Source of the DNA: Pictodentalium vernedei
Lineage: Eukaryota; Mollusca; Scaphopoda; Dentaliida; Dentaliidae
DNA: 64,000 bases
Assembly: GCA_031216915.1 (NCBI GenBank)
Contig: CM062297.1
Location: forward strand, 534,028,971 to 534,092,970
Direction of reading: 5' to 3'
The notes under the pieces were generated by a model, which searched no databases, was not told the DNA's origin, and saw nothing but the letters and a program-made list of their open reading frames with translations. Positions 41,271 through 52,896 of the stretch are shown piece after piece. A program made the translations under genes and the position numbers. Position 1 is the stretch's first letter, and every line of letters starts with the position of its first letter.

Positions 41271-42228
41271 GGGCCTATATAAGTAATGAAATTTTGTTTA
41301 TTTTGGAAATTCTCACCTCTCATATTCCTTAAATTCAAATTAAATATACGCACATTATACATCAAAATGAAGGTTGGGATGTATAGAACACGAAACACAT
41401 ATGTAATCAACTCATAGAGTTGACAACAGGCACCACTGGTTTCTGGAAGTCTGCTACCGTATTCGCACCAGAACTGATCATTAAATAATATTTCATCAGG
41501 ACAACTTGTGGCCAAATGTGCTTCATATATCCAAGAACAAAGCTAGGCATTCAAAACACTTTAGAATACGCGATATGACTGCATTTGGGAAAAGGACAAC
41601 ACTGTCTGCATTTTTTATTGAGGATGGTTCCCATGCTCGACAGACATGCGCAAATCACTCGATACCACGAATTTCCATCGAAAAACAAAATCGTAATTCT
41701 TAGAAATTTCAACAGGTATCATGATACCTTGCATTGAATATGGCAACTGTGCAATCTCTATCTAATAACAGTATACTGTATGGAGGCGATCTTTTTCATT
41801 ATTTGATTTTAGACGGCGTTGTTTTTACATGCTTTTTCCGTCCGATGACGTGGACCGGAAATCGAAAGTATATTCATACGTAAACAAAAGCAAAGGCTTT
41901 GGAATTTACCCCCATGCAGCTCTGTCGCCGTGTTTTGGAGAATTTTGACCCCCCCCCCCCCCCCCCCAGCTTTGTTCTTGGATATGTAAAGCACATTTGG
42001 CCACGAGTTGTTTTCGTGAAATATTATTAAATTATCAGTTCTGGTGCGAATACGACAGCAGACTTCCAGGAACCAGTGGTGCCTACAGTCGACTCTACAT
42101 GTGTTTCGTGTTCTATGCATCCCAACCTTCATTTTGATGTACATTTTGTGTATATTTAATTTGAATTGAAAGAATATCAGTGGTGAGAATTTTCAAAATA
42201 AATAAAATTTCATTACTTATATAGGCCC
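41271..42228. mobile_element. 958-bp TTAA element with ~270-bp inverted repeats (family Y)
   Basis: The ends are GGGCCTATATAAGTAATG and CATTACTTATATAGGCCC, and the arms are alike for about 270 bp. It is flanked by TTAA (41267-41270, 42229-42232). Removal restores LINE H coding (SIIKNVDDC). The centre has a C19 run (41949-41967). No transposase is present. A solo arm of the family is at 5540-5949. Confidence 0.85.
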
Positions 42229-42602
42229 TTAAAAATGTAGATGATTGTTCCATATGTATGAAATGTAATAAGAAAGTTTTAAAATGTGGCAATCTACTGT
42301 GATACATGTTCAAGATAGGCCCAATATTCGTGCGAAAAATTAAACACTAACGAAATAGAACTGCATGGAAGATCTGGGTCACTTAATAAATACACTTGCA
42401 AGTGTTGCTGTGATCGTGCTTCACATGCTGATGATAAAGTTTGTTCATCATTAGATCGTGCAGTAGAACTAAACGACACCCGACCATCTAATAATGTAAC
42501 TATACTTAATGTGTCTGACTCTATAAACCCAGTCAGTCCATTGCTAGACAGAGATAACTCTGATGAGATGTGTGCTTTGTGTAACAACACTATATTAATT
42601 AA

Positions 42603-42806
42603 CTCCCTTCACTCTGGTGTCAAAATATCCAAATTTCAAGCAGCCATTTTTCTCATAAGGCAACTGGGAATTTAACCAATTCAGTCTTGTTTAACAGAGC
42701 TTAATGAGCTCTGTCAAACAACATTGAATTGGTTAAATTTCTAGTTGCATTGTGGGAAAAAATTGCACCTTGAACTTTAGATATTTCGACATCAGTGTGG
42801 AGGGGG
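42603..42806. mobile_element. 204-bp hairpin MITE T2 in LINE H ORF1
   Basis: The ends are CTCCCTTCACTCTGGTGTC and GACATCAGTGTGGAGGGGG, with TTAA at 42599-42602 and 42807-42810. A further TTAA just before the left site (42595-42598) means the left side reads TTAATTAA. Collapsing to one TTAA joins ACTATATTAAGTGAAAAG in frame and completes the PHD cysteine pattern. Same length and centre as the copy at 5954-6157. Confidence 0.85.
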
Positions 42807-43018
42807 TTAAGTGAAAAGCAAAAATGCCTGCAATGCTGTACCAATTTTCATTATGCATGCATTAACGATACAAGTAATATAAATGAACACAATATGTGTT
42901 ATAGCTGTGCTGCAATATCAGATGAAATAAACAGTTCTGCTAATGCAAAACAACCCCAGAGTATACCTGAAATATCTGCAATGGCTCATGATAATGTTAG
43001 TGTCCAAGTTACAGTTAA

Positions 43019-43229
43019 TCCTCTGCACTCTGATGCCAAAATGGCAAAGTTTTCCACAGCAAATATTTCCCATGATGCAGTTTGATATTTTAACCAAATA
43101 CACCTTGTTCGACAGAGCTCAATTGACATCTGTCAAACAAGATATAATTGGTCAAATTCATTGTTAAACAAGAGAAAAACGGACTGATTGGAGAAATGAA
43201 ATTCTGATGCACTACCAGAATGCTAGGGG
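43019..43229. mobile_element. 211-bp hairpin MITE T3 in LINE H ORF1
   Basis: The ends are TCCTCTGCACTCTGATGCC and CTACCAGAATGCTAGGGG, flanked by TTAA (43015-43018, 43230-43233). It is more diverged than T1 and T2. It is inserted between the PHD finger and the coiled coil of LINE H ORF1. Confidence 0.8.
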
Positions 43230-44259
43230 TTAATAAGGATACATTATATCAGGCAACGTTATTTCAAGACAATCCTAAGACATCAAATGACAATTTTGAT
43301 ATCTTGCCTTAGCAAATCGAATCCGCGTTAAAAGATACTGAATCGCTCATGAAGCAACTTAAACTTCGAGAAGCAAAAGTCAGAAAACGTGAAGAGGAGG
43401 TTGAAGCTAAGGAACGTATAATAGAAGAGTTCGAAGCAGACAGGATATGGTATAAAACGTATATTCTAAAGCTTGAATCCAAAATTTCTGAACTTGAACG
43501 CTGAAATGGTCTCATGAAAAAGCAACAGAGTGTTGAGACTTTTCATTCTATAACAGAATCTCCAGTTACTTCATTGCATGATCACTCAACAGCTAAACTG
43601 GAAGGACATCTTCAAAATAAAGTAGAACGTTTAATTCTTACTCAAATAGACAAATGGGTAGATTAAAAAGATCTATCTATAAATGATCAACAATGTACCC
43701 GTGAGCATTCTACAAGTACTTCCACAGAGAATAACAGCTCTATGTCACCTCCTAAGTACAATGTGGTGCCAAATGTGTCGTCAGAGCCTATTTTTAAACA
43801 GGACGTTGTCGATAAGACCTACGTCATACCCCAAAGGCGCGAAAATAAAACTGCTCCATCAACTCTTATATCACACGAGAATGTTCTAATTGTTAACTTT
43901 TCGAATGGACAGGAAAAATACGTAACTCACCCGCCTGGATGTACACCAGCTACTATTCTTAGACAGACGTCAAATGTGACAATAACATATCCTATGAAAA
44001 TCCACCAATACATCTACCACCGATTGGGGCTGCTTTCCGACCGGTATGTTGTCCTGATCCGCCTTTGAATCTCAATCGAGCTCAGTCAACAGAGCATCGA
44101 ACAAGCTGGAATCAGTCTGTACAGAGTTATCCTGACAATTTTCCAGCTCAGATTACACCGAACAGTATAAACCCTTTTTATTACCAAAGCGTTCCGACAA
44201 ACCTCTGATAGTCTTAGTGACAGTGTGTCTTTAAAAAAAAACAAAAGCAACAACAACAG

Positions 44260-47200
44260 TTGACCATTGTTACATATAATTGTACGAACATTAAAACATG
44301 TAGTACTCCTATTAAATATCTAAGTGAACATGCTGATATCAAATTTTTACAAGAACATTGGCTTTATGACTTTGAACTTGATTTACTGAACGAAATAAAT
44401 ACTCAGTTGAAGGGTGCTGGTAAGGCAGTTGACACTACAAATCTCTTACCTCCTGTATGTCTTCCTAGGGGATATGGCAATGTCGCCTATTTATGGAAAT
44501 GTTCTATTGATAGGTACGTCAAAGTAATCCAGGACGGAGGCATCAGAAGTCAGTGTATCGAACTTTGGTTTAATAATCCAATTATTCTCATTTGTGTTTA
44601 CATGCCAACCTGTACTAACGACAAACAACAAGAGTTCGATGATGTGCTGAATCAACTGTCCGTAATATTAATGAAATACAGAGAAACACATAAAGTTTGT
44701 ATCGCTGGCGATTTCAATGTCGACCTCTCCAAACATATAAACATGCGTAGCAAAGCGTTATCAGCATTCATGGCAGAATTTGATCCCACAACTAAGTAAT
44801 AATAATAACACTTTGGCCAGCCGCTGATTTGTCGCGGTTCTCGGACGAGAAGGCCATGGTTACCCCTGTACTCCCAACTGCCTCCCTATTCCCACGCTTC
44901 TCCTCTCCTCCCAACACTCGGAGACGAACTGCTTGATGATATCCCTTGTCCCATTCTTCCCAATTTCTCCGATTAGCATATTAACCCTCTCCTTTGAGTC
45001 TCCCCCTACCCACATGTCCTTCATTCTCCCATCCCACTTCCCCATTATACTCCCAGTGAATCTCATTCTTTTAGACTGATACTTTGGGCATTCTAGAAGA
45101 AAGTGTTCCAGGGTCTTCACCATGTCCAAGTTACACATCTGGCACTCCCTTTCACCGTCTTTCCCAATTTTTCCCCTCAGCTCCAGGGATCGCGACCTCA
45201 GCTTGAACAACAGTGACCCCCCAAAGGTGCCATCAAGGTACTCTTCAAAACCAGGCTTCTGTTTATCACGTAGGCCACCCAAAGACCTCTTTGTGACCCC
45301 CTCTTGCCAATTACGGTTATAATCCTCCATGACCCTTTCTCTGACGATTTTTTTACCCTGGTTTGCCCCAACGTCCAGGTCCGAGATCCCCAATGAGTAG
45401 TTCTCTACTAGCTCCCTCAATTAATTATAGTGGCAATACTTTTATTAATATGTCTGGAATTCCTGTCAGTGAAATTGACTATTTTCTATACTCAGTCGAT
45501 GAAGGCACAACTTACTCGTCCAGAACGCAGAAAGGATGTCGAACTCAAATCTACTTTGTTTGAGAACTTTGAATCGAACACTTCTGACCATATTCCAAAA
45601 GTGATAACACTTACATGTGACTTTAACCCAGGGCACAAAACAAATATTATAATCACAGTATCTAAGACTAACTGGAAGAAGGTGAACTTAGAGTATTATA
45701 GGCACTCTGTTAGTACTTAGCTTATGAATCTTGACCATAGTGGTAAAAAAATCTAACATTGCGGGGTATATCAACACTGTCTGTGATATCATAAAAGACG
45801 CTGCCAAAGAAGCATCTCCTAAACCACGTATACACAAAAATATTCCTAAGCTACAAGTGTGGAATGAAACTATCGCATCTGCTCTGCGTTTTAAAGAAAG
45901 GCATAGCAACAATGGCGTAATGCCGGTAAACCAGCCAATGTTAATGATCCACTTGTTATCTGTAAGAAAGATACCAGAAGAAAGTTTCGCTTCGAAGTGC
46001 GACAGGCCATTTGCAGCAAAACTGTCAATTGAGAAATAAAATCTTATCAGCAAGAGAAAATGATAGAGACTTCTTTTTTAAATTAATTAAACGTCAGCGA
46101 AAGTCCGGGAGGATATTTCTTGCAGGCATCAATTTGGGTGATCACACATATAGTAATGAAGACGCCATCAAAGGGTGGCATCACCACTTTAGCGAACATG
46201 CTAAGCCCAAAGAGAACGAGGATTTTAATTATTCATATTTATCAGATTCGCAATTTGATTCACATTTAGTGGATGTCACCACTGTCAAGAAAGCATTATC
46301 AACTCTGTAAAACGGGTAAATCCGAAGATATTTCTGGCATTGCACGAGCTAGTGATGATTTACTACAAGTTTTAACTGACATAATTAACATTATGCTAAC
46401 CAATAGAGAAATACCAGAATGTATAAAAGTTGGACTTATAAATCCCATGTATAAAAACAAAGGTTCTAAGAATGACTCATGCAATTATGGAGGCATTACA
46501 GTGCTTCCAGTGATTTTGAAAGTCATAGAAGTTTTTTTTCATCATGAGCTTAGAAAACATACTATACTTGTACAATCATCCTTACAACGAGGATTTACAG
46601 CAAATTTCTCCCCACTCAATAGCGCATTAATGCTCAAGGAAATAATGTGTGAGTGTAAGGATACAAATGTACCTTTGTTTATAGCACTCCAGGATGCTAA
46701 ATCAGCATTCGATGTTGTCAATACTAAGCTACTGATGAGAAAATTATTTTTCTACGATATCGATCCTCATATTTAGACGATGATTGATAACTTACACTCT
46801 TCATGTACATCTGTCATAAAATGGGAAGGCCAGGTATCGAAGGAATTTGAGATATTACAGGGAGTTCGACAAGGTGGGATTCTCAGTGCTGATCTATATA
46901 AACTTTATATTGAAGATCTACTACATAACTTTCAAGAGTCAAATATCGGTGCTAAAATTGGTAAGATCACTGTTAATGCTATAGCATGTGCCAACGATAT
47001 CGCTGCTATGTCCACTAATCCTACAGACCTACAAATACTTATTAATAATGCACTCCACTACAGTCAGATGCACAGATACTTACTTCAACCACAGAAAAGT
47101 GTTACAATTGAAATCTTGCCAAACTCACGAATGAAGTCACGCTTGAATATTAACTGGAAAATGCGGAATGGCCGGATGCCGCATGTAATGAACAGTTCCC

Positions 47201-48288
47201 ATCTCGGCATTCAAAGATCTACAAGTACAGAAAAATCTGCCAACGAGACAATAAGCAAAAATATTAAGAAAGCATGGCGTGCAGCAGATACTTTAATGCC
47301 GCTTGGTCTTGATCCTGTCACCTCAATTCATTTGTTTCGTACACATATCTCTCCTACATTAACATATGGATGTGAAATTATACAATTGCAAGCGGATCAT
47401 TTACAGAGGTTAGAGCTGTATCAGAAGAAATTCTTGAAACAAGTTTCATCATTACCTACACATACAGCGGATCCGGCAGTATATATTTTATCAGGACTTC
47501 TTCCAATTGAAGCTCAGTTAGACACTAAAGTTTTAATATTTTTTAATATGTCATCAGCCAGAATCCTGCACTGAAAAAAGCTTGCTGTTCGGCAACTTAC
47601 TCTAAAGGACAACTCGAGTCACAGCTGGTTTATTTTAGTGCGACATATACTAGTATACTACATAAATACAAATTCTCAAAAAACATATTCTAAAGCAAAA
47701 TGGAAATGTTATGTATCAAGTACTATTAACGACTACTGGATGCAATGTATCATCACTGCAGCCTCTTTATGTCCACTCTTAGGTACTTGGATTTCCAGAG
47801 CTACAGGCCAGGTTGCACGCATAGAATTATTCATATTGTCGATAACCCGGTGTTGACTATTCCATGACTGACAACAAAATTACGTCTTCTTACAAATTCC
47901 TATGTTCTGGAATGTGTTCGAACTAGATATGCCAACAGTAAATCTAATGGTTTATGTAAATTGTGTGGACTGGAACGTGAAACTCTATCTCATTTTCTCA
48001 TACATTGTACTGAGCTACAATCTACTAGACAGGTATTCCTGAAAGATGTGTAAGTACAGCATATCTGAAAACTGTTAAGTCTGATTTCAATATTTTAAAT
48101 GATGACCAGAAAATTGCTGTTTTATTGGACTGTCATTATCACTTTGATTCCGGTGTCAACGGCATTGAAGATGTAAGTTTTGCAGCCATAAATCTACATA
48201 GTGGTAGATTATGTCATCAGCTACATTGTACCAAATATAGAAAGTTAAAGGAAAAGAAGGCACTGATGGGTACTACCATGCACTTGTA
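44260..48288 (+). pseudogene. LINE H ORF2: endonuclease-reverse transcriptase
   Basis: Endonuclease: TIVTYNCTNIKTC, FLQEHWLYDFEL, CIAGDFNVDLS. It is interrupted by LINE E (44798-45425) and resumes NYSGNTFINMSGIPVSEIDY, then TNWKKVNLEYYRHS. RT motif A is ALQDAKSAFDVV, motif B GVRQGGILSADLY, and motif C is CANDIAAMS, where the first catalytic Asp of the usual ADD is Asn. The C-terminus has LCKLCGLERETLSHFLIHC, the CxxC..HxxxxC motif. There are several frameshifts (near 45720, 46030, 46310) and a stop at 46774. Together these make it inactive. Confidence 0.85.
44798..45425 (-). mobile_element. 5'-truncated LINE E copy inside LINE H
   Basis: On the minus strand it encodes the LINE E C-terminus (GTFGGSLLFKLRSRSLELRG, CQMCNLDMVKTLEHFLLEC) and ends GCTGGCCAAAGTGTTATTATT. 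This is the same 3' end as the full copy, which defines the family's 3' terminus and TTA tail. Only the last ~190 codons remain. LINE H coding resumes on the other side (NYSGNTF), so LINE E is the younger. Confidence 0.9.
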
Positions 48289-48432
48289 ATACAGATTTTG
48301 TTATCTCAGGATCCTTCGGGTTTTTATATTAAGCATTATCGTTTTAAAAAACAAAGCACTGTAAAATAGAACACGTGTACAAAGAACACATATCTGCATG
48401 AGGGGCCCTACAAGGGAAAAGAACTAAAGTAG

Positions 48433-48473
<41 letters not shown>

Positions 48474-48475
48474 GT
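48433..48475. repeat. (GTAA)n microsatellite, probable LINE H tail
   Basis: About ten GTAA units follow AGGGGCCCTACAAGGGAAAA, the likely 3' end of LINE H. CR1/L2-type LINEs commonly end in short tandem repeats. Confidence 0.7.
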
Positions 48476-48618
48476 AATATAGATTAAAATCAATTGTTGT
48501 AAGAACTTAAGCACTGATTTGAGGTGTCAGCCTAATGTATTAAAATTGGTTAATAAAGTGCTGATCGTTATTGAAGTTAGTGATTCATTGGAAGTTATAC
48601 ATGTACAGAACAACTATG

Positions 48619-48894
48619 TCATAAACTCTCATAACTTAACATGTATATAAAAACGTATCTTTGTAAGGGTTGAAAGGGGGTTTGGCCACACCATCCAGGC
48701 GCGCCTTCGGCACGCGAAACCAGTGACCACACAAGGAGAGTTATATCAAGAGGAAATCCAATGATGACCAATGGCAATACATTTGAACCTGCCACTCGGA
48801 GAAATGTTTCACAATAAACATCAAAATATTGTGTCCAGTGTTCTTGAGTGGAAGATATATTCAAAGGAGAGTTAAAATTTTGTAATGACAACAT
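48619..48894 (-). CDS. possible first exon of a membrane (GPCR-like) protein
   Basis: From ATG at 48894 the frame gives a short hydrophilic start with an NIS glycosylation sequon. A hydrophobic span follows (NVLPLVIIGFPLDITLLVW, about residues 40-58) that could be a first transmembrane helix. The 3' part is overrun by a GC-rich hairpin repeat (SRAEGAP region), so the natural exon end is unclear. No donor is obvious. The GPCR suggestion rests only on this layout. It may be chance. Confidence 0.22.
   Translation of the reverse strand: MLSLQNFNSPLNISSTQEHWTQYFDVYCETFLRVAGSNVLPLVIIGFPLDITLLVWSLVSRAEGAPGWCGQTPFQPLQRYVFIYMLSYESL
48696..48722. repeat. GC-rich hairpin repeat, second copy at 63.66 kb
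   Basis: GGCGCGCCTTCGGCACGCGAA nearly matches GCGCGCCTTCGGCGCGCGAA at 63657-63677. Both are preceded by a GGTT(C/T)GAAAGGGG-like stretch about 30 bases upstream. This suggests a shared 3' end of an unclassified element. Confidence 0.6.
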
Positions 48895-49517
48895 GGCTAC
48901 TCATTATTAAGTACTTATTATCTTTGGTGTTCACTTTCTCTCAGATCTTCTACATTTTTTTCAAACTTTAAGCAAATAATTGATTACAATAAAAACAGCA
49001 CTGTGTTGACAGCGGCACAATTAGCTTGATGTTGAGAGTATACTAACAATGAACATTAAAATAAAGACATAAAAACGTTAAATTTTCATTATTTTGAAAT
49101 GTTGGTTCATCATTAAACAATTGAGTATTTATGACCACAATTATTCAAAATTGTTAGAATGTGAACTTCAAATTATCAAGTCGGTGTTAGTCAGATATTC
49201 ATGGCTGAATCATTTCACAAGCTGTTGTCACATTTTCTGACTTTCTGTTGAACACAAAATATCGTATTAGATGTAAGTCGTTTCTCAAAAGATAAATTAT
49301 GATAGATTTTTTAAAAGCTTGTATACACAACTGAAAGAAAGTAATCAGAAAGTAATCAGAAAGTAATCACAAAAGTAATCATGATTACTGTCAATTAATA
49401 AGTGTAATTGATTACTTTTGATTTCCTGTAATCATCAAATACTATTATTACTGACTGGACACGAGTACTTGAAAAATTGTAATCAATTACAGATGATTAT
49501 GATCACTGATTATGGTT
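48895..49517. other. no gene recognised; AGTAATCA repeats
   Basis: Short AGTAATCA words and their complements cluster at 49330-49510 and make a loosely palindromic patch. Nothing else is recognisable. Confidence 0.45.
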
Positions 49518-49748
49518 ATCCCAGCCCTGAAAACGGGTCAGGGCTATTCACAAAAATTCCCATTCAGTTTTCATTATTTTTTCATCTTTTGTCTTAAAAA
49601 CATAGTGTGTGATCCCTCATTCGAATGAGCTCAATGAGCTTGTTCCAATGGGGGTCATAAGCGATATATTTTACGATAAAAAGGAGAAAAAATAGGTATT
49701 CAAGAATTTTGTTTGCAAGTGTCGTCTGCCTTCAAATTAGGTAAAGGG
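49518..49748. repeat. decayed hairpin MITE M3
   Basis: The right end AATTAGGTAAAGGG and TTAA (49749-49752) match family M, as do GTCTTAAAAACATAGTG and the GAGCTCAATGAGCTTGTTCC centre. The left terminus is lost. Confidence 0.7.
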
Positions 49749-49834
49749 TTAAATTAGTTAAATCCACAACAAATTTCAGATGTTCTGGAATATCATTCCA
49801 CAGAATAGGACCTGCAATAGAGAATGCTGTAGCA

Positions 49835-50050
49835 ATCACTTTTGTAACAACAACCACTTTTGTTACACCTCACCACTTTTGTTACAACACTTGCTCACTT
49901 TTGTTACGCCTCGCCACTTTTGTTACAAAATCAACCACTTTTGTTACAAAATAAGCTCACCACTTTTGTTACAACCATCGCCCATTTTTGTAACGAATAA
50001 AACTCGCTCACCACTTTTGTTACAACAATCGCCCTTGTTGTTACAATTTT
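49835..50050 (+). repeat. irregular array of CCACTTTTGTTAC motif, about ten copies
   Basis: CACTTTTGTTAC or a close variant recurs about ten times in 215 bp. The linkers are unlike each other and vary from roughly 4 to 16 bp. The motif is better conserved than the linkers, unlike a simple minisatellite. It produces Cys/Tyr/Lys-rich open frames that I do not regard as genes. Confidence 0.8.
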
Positions 50051-50118
50051 TGTCATTGTGAAAAAAATGAAGTAATCTACAAGTAATGCGAGACGTTACG
50101 TTCAGTCGTGATTATCGA

Positions 50119-50410
50119 GAGTGCCGTTGCTTAGTGGTTAGAGCATTGGTCCTGAGATCAGAATGTTGTGAGTTTGATGCCTGGCCAGGGTAACATGCGT
50201 TGTGTTCTTGGAAAGGCTCTTAATTGCGATTGCCCGCTTGGGAGCACGGTTGATAGCACACATGCTTACAACCACTGCGAAATCTGCTCATGTGGGATTA
50301 ATACGTTAGAGAGTTGACAGTTACTCGCTGCTGCTCGGTGGTACTCACAGGGGTACTCGGCAGGCTTCCTCTACACGTAAAACTATCTTCGACACAATAT
50401 GACCTCAGCT
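50119..50410 (+). mobile_element. tRNA-derived SINE, copy 1
   Basis: A Pol III A-box-like GCTTAGTGGTTAGAGC and a degenerate B box (GAGTTTGATGCC) precede GTTGTGTTCTTGGAAAGGC, the conserved body also found in copy 2 (GTTGTGTCCTTAGGAAAGGC), and a GGTACTC...GGCTTCCTC end. No A-rich tail remains. Confidence 0.7.
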
Positions 50411-50425
50411 ATCAAAGTGTCATAA

Positions 50426-50798
50426 GAGAGCGCTGTGGCTCAGTGGTAGACTGTTGAACTTCTATGCTAAAGGTCCCAAGTTCGATCCCCGGCCGGGACG
50501 ACCTACGTTGTGTCCTTAGGAAAGGCACTTTATCCCGGTTGCCTGCATGGGGGGGGGGGGGGGGGGGGGGGGGGGCAGGCACGATGACGCTGTGTACTAA
50601 GGCGTACTGCACGCCGATGGTGCAAATGTTTTCAACAGCAGAAACCTTGCTTGAGCAGAGCCTGGGCAGAGTTAGAATGTTGAGGAGCTGATAGTTACTC
50701 GTCGATTCTCTCTGGGTACTCAGGCTTCCTCCACCCGTAAACTGTCATGGTCGTGATTAGCCACTGTGCATAAGTATGTGACCTTAAACACCAATGAA

Positions 50799-50839
<41 letters not shown>
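50426..50839 (+). mobile_element. tRNA-derived SINE, copy 2, with target duplication
   Basis: The A box is GTGGCTCAGTGGTAGAC and the B box AAGTTCGATCCCC. The conserved body GTTGTGTCCTTAGGAAAGGC follows, then a G27 run (50549-50575), the 3' region and an (AAAT)n tail. It is flanked by a 12-bp duplication, AAAGTGTCATAA, at 50414-50425 and 50840-50851. It interrupts the left inverted repeat of the foldback element. The body may belong to one of the widespread animal SINE domains, which I cannot confirm. Confidence 0.88.
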
Positions 50840-50841
<2 letters not shown>

Positions 50842-52896
50842 AGTGTCATAAAACACCAACAATTCAATAATAATTATCGAACCAAACCATTGTCGCGCAT
50901 GTTCAGTAGTAATGCTACACCCTAGCTTATTATTGGGTGATATAGTAACCCGCCACCTAGCGACGTCATCGTCGTGGTGATATGTAGTGTATCGTGTGCA
51001 TACGCACACGTATATCTGAAATGGCACGTGTCTATCATGCAAATTCTAAGGGATTTTAACTTCTTGAGTCTTAGAACATAGTAGTATGTGATGTTGACTT
51101 CTTGACCTTTTAGCAGGTTCTCATGCAGATTTTCATCTGACATCATCAGCCATCATGGTTGTTATGGGTAGCATGTGGTTGCTATGGAGCCCAATTGAAG
51201 TGTTTGACTGTGCGGGAGTATGCTCTGAAAGTTCTGGGATACTTCCAGAAGAGCAGAATACCCTGATTTGAAGGCTTTCCATGGGGTGGGGTGGGGGTGG
51301 GGGATGGGGTGTTCAATTCAAACATCGAATCACCACAAACAACCCAACAATGACCCAAACCTACCCCATGTACCTTTTATTGGACCGAAACCCCACCGAA
51401 ACTTACCCAATCCAACCTCGGTGAGCTTCACCCCACACGAGTGCAAGAATCTATGGGGAAAGACCTTAATGAGGTCCTAACTCATAGCTCTCACGGCCTC
51501 CTCTGCTCTCTTAGCCCCACCTCATGGCCTTCCCTGAATCATAGCCCTCACTTCATGGTCTCAGCTTGCCCTCATAGTCCTCTAGTGAACATCTCCCGTA
51601 TGAGGATAAAAGTTGTATGAGGTGGGGCCTCAGTGAGACCTCACCTCACACCCCTTATCCTCATCTCGGTTAGATTGATCATTAGTGATCAACTATGGTG
51701 ATTACTAGTGATTACCTGTGGTGAAGAAGAGGGGTGGGAGGTGAATCCCAAGGCACTGGGTGGAGGAGGATGGGGCTTCAAGAAGGAAAGGAAGGGCAAA
51801 CGTGTCGCTCTTGGCCAAGGTGTCTGGTGCAGGGTTATTTGAAAGGGTCTCCAGGACAGCTTCCCATGGATGCCGGGGAAAGCTAGGGATATGGTCACTG
51901 GGAAGGGTAAACAGGCCACACATGGATGGGATGGTGGGTCACATTAGGAGGTCTTTGGGCCGAAGTTTCTCCGCTGGGTTTGGGCCGCTGGGGAACGGTG
52001 TCGCTCATTGTCAGAATGTGGGAGTAGGGCCCCAGGGCAGGTCTTCCTTGGAAGGGATGGTGAGGTGTTGGGTCAAATGTGGAAGGCAATGGCTTCTGGA
52101 AGAAGGGCGACTGTGTCGCTATCGTTCATACCGTTGGATCACCTCACTAGTGAGCGCCCGTGGTAATCACTAGTAATCTTTCTCCCCATATGAGGATAAG
52201 AGGGGTGTGAGGCCTTATCGCAAACCCATCCTATCCTCATCTCACTAGTGATCACCACAGGCAATCAGTAGTTCACCCCATATAAAGATAAGAAGGGTGA
52301 TGTGAGGCCTCAGTGTGGTCTCATCTCACACCCTTTTATCCTCATCTCGGTTCAAGTGATCATTAGTGATCACCTGTGGTGATCCCTAATGATCATTTTC
52401 CCCGTATGAAGATGAAAGTGATGTGAGGTAGAGGCAATAGTTACAGCAGGTGGTCCCCGGGGGATATATCAGGGGTCTTGAAGGGAGGCACACATAAGCC
52501 TTTTGGGGCCAGGAATGGTAGCTGGTCGCCCAAGGTAAAAGGAAACCGCAGCGGATTACACTGGCAGGGCCAGCAGATGCAGATCAGAAACTCCCAAGCC
52601 TAGTTACCCTCAGTGACACTCGAGTGGACCCCTATGAGACCCCTGAAATGATACATCCCTGGGTGTACCCACTGCTACTCCCTCCTGCCACTACCTCATA
52701 ACAGAGGCCTCACCTCACACATTCTTTATCCTTCCAAATGACCCTGCACCAGACACCCAGGGCAAGAGCAACACAGTCGCCCTCCCTTTCCATCAGAAGC
52801 TCATCCTCCTCCACCCAGTGGTCATGGCCTCACCTCAAACCATTCTTATCCTCATACGGGGAGATGGTCACTAATGATCACTCGAACCGAGATGAT

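Larger units (their letters stand above)
40653..44207 (+). pseudogene. LINE H ORF1 with PHD-type fingers and coiled coil
   Basis: This is the ORF1 protein of a second LINE family, split by three TTAA elements (41271-42228, 42603-42806, 43019-43229). After the start (MVNTPQTSVNN) come frameshifts near 40830 and 41115. Joining across the first insertion gives SISIIKNVDDCSICMKCNKK and a first Cys-rich finger (YCDTCSR, stop, CKCC). Across the second, MCALCNNTIL joins SEKQKCLQCCTNFHYAC and MCYSC, a C4HC3-like PHD pattern. Then follows a coiled coil (KDTESLMKQLKLREAKVRKR). PHD-plus-coil ORF1 proteins occur in several LINE clades and are thought to bind RNA or protein. Several stops make it dead. 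Confidence 0.75.

Noticed and set aside
49835..50050. CRISPR-like array
   Set aside because: The repeats are only 12-13 bp, the linkers are short and of uneven length, and the DNA is animal.
51760..52173. 137-codon frame in the foldback element
   Set aside because: It lies in inverted-repeat DNA whose mirror is also open in places. There is no recognisable motif, and the codon pattern follows the repeats.
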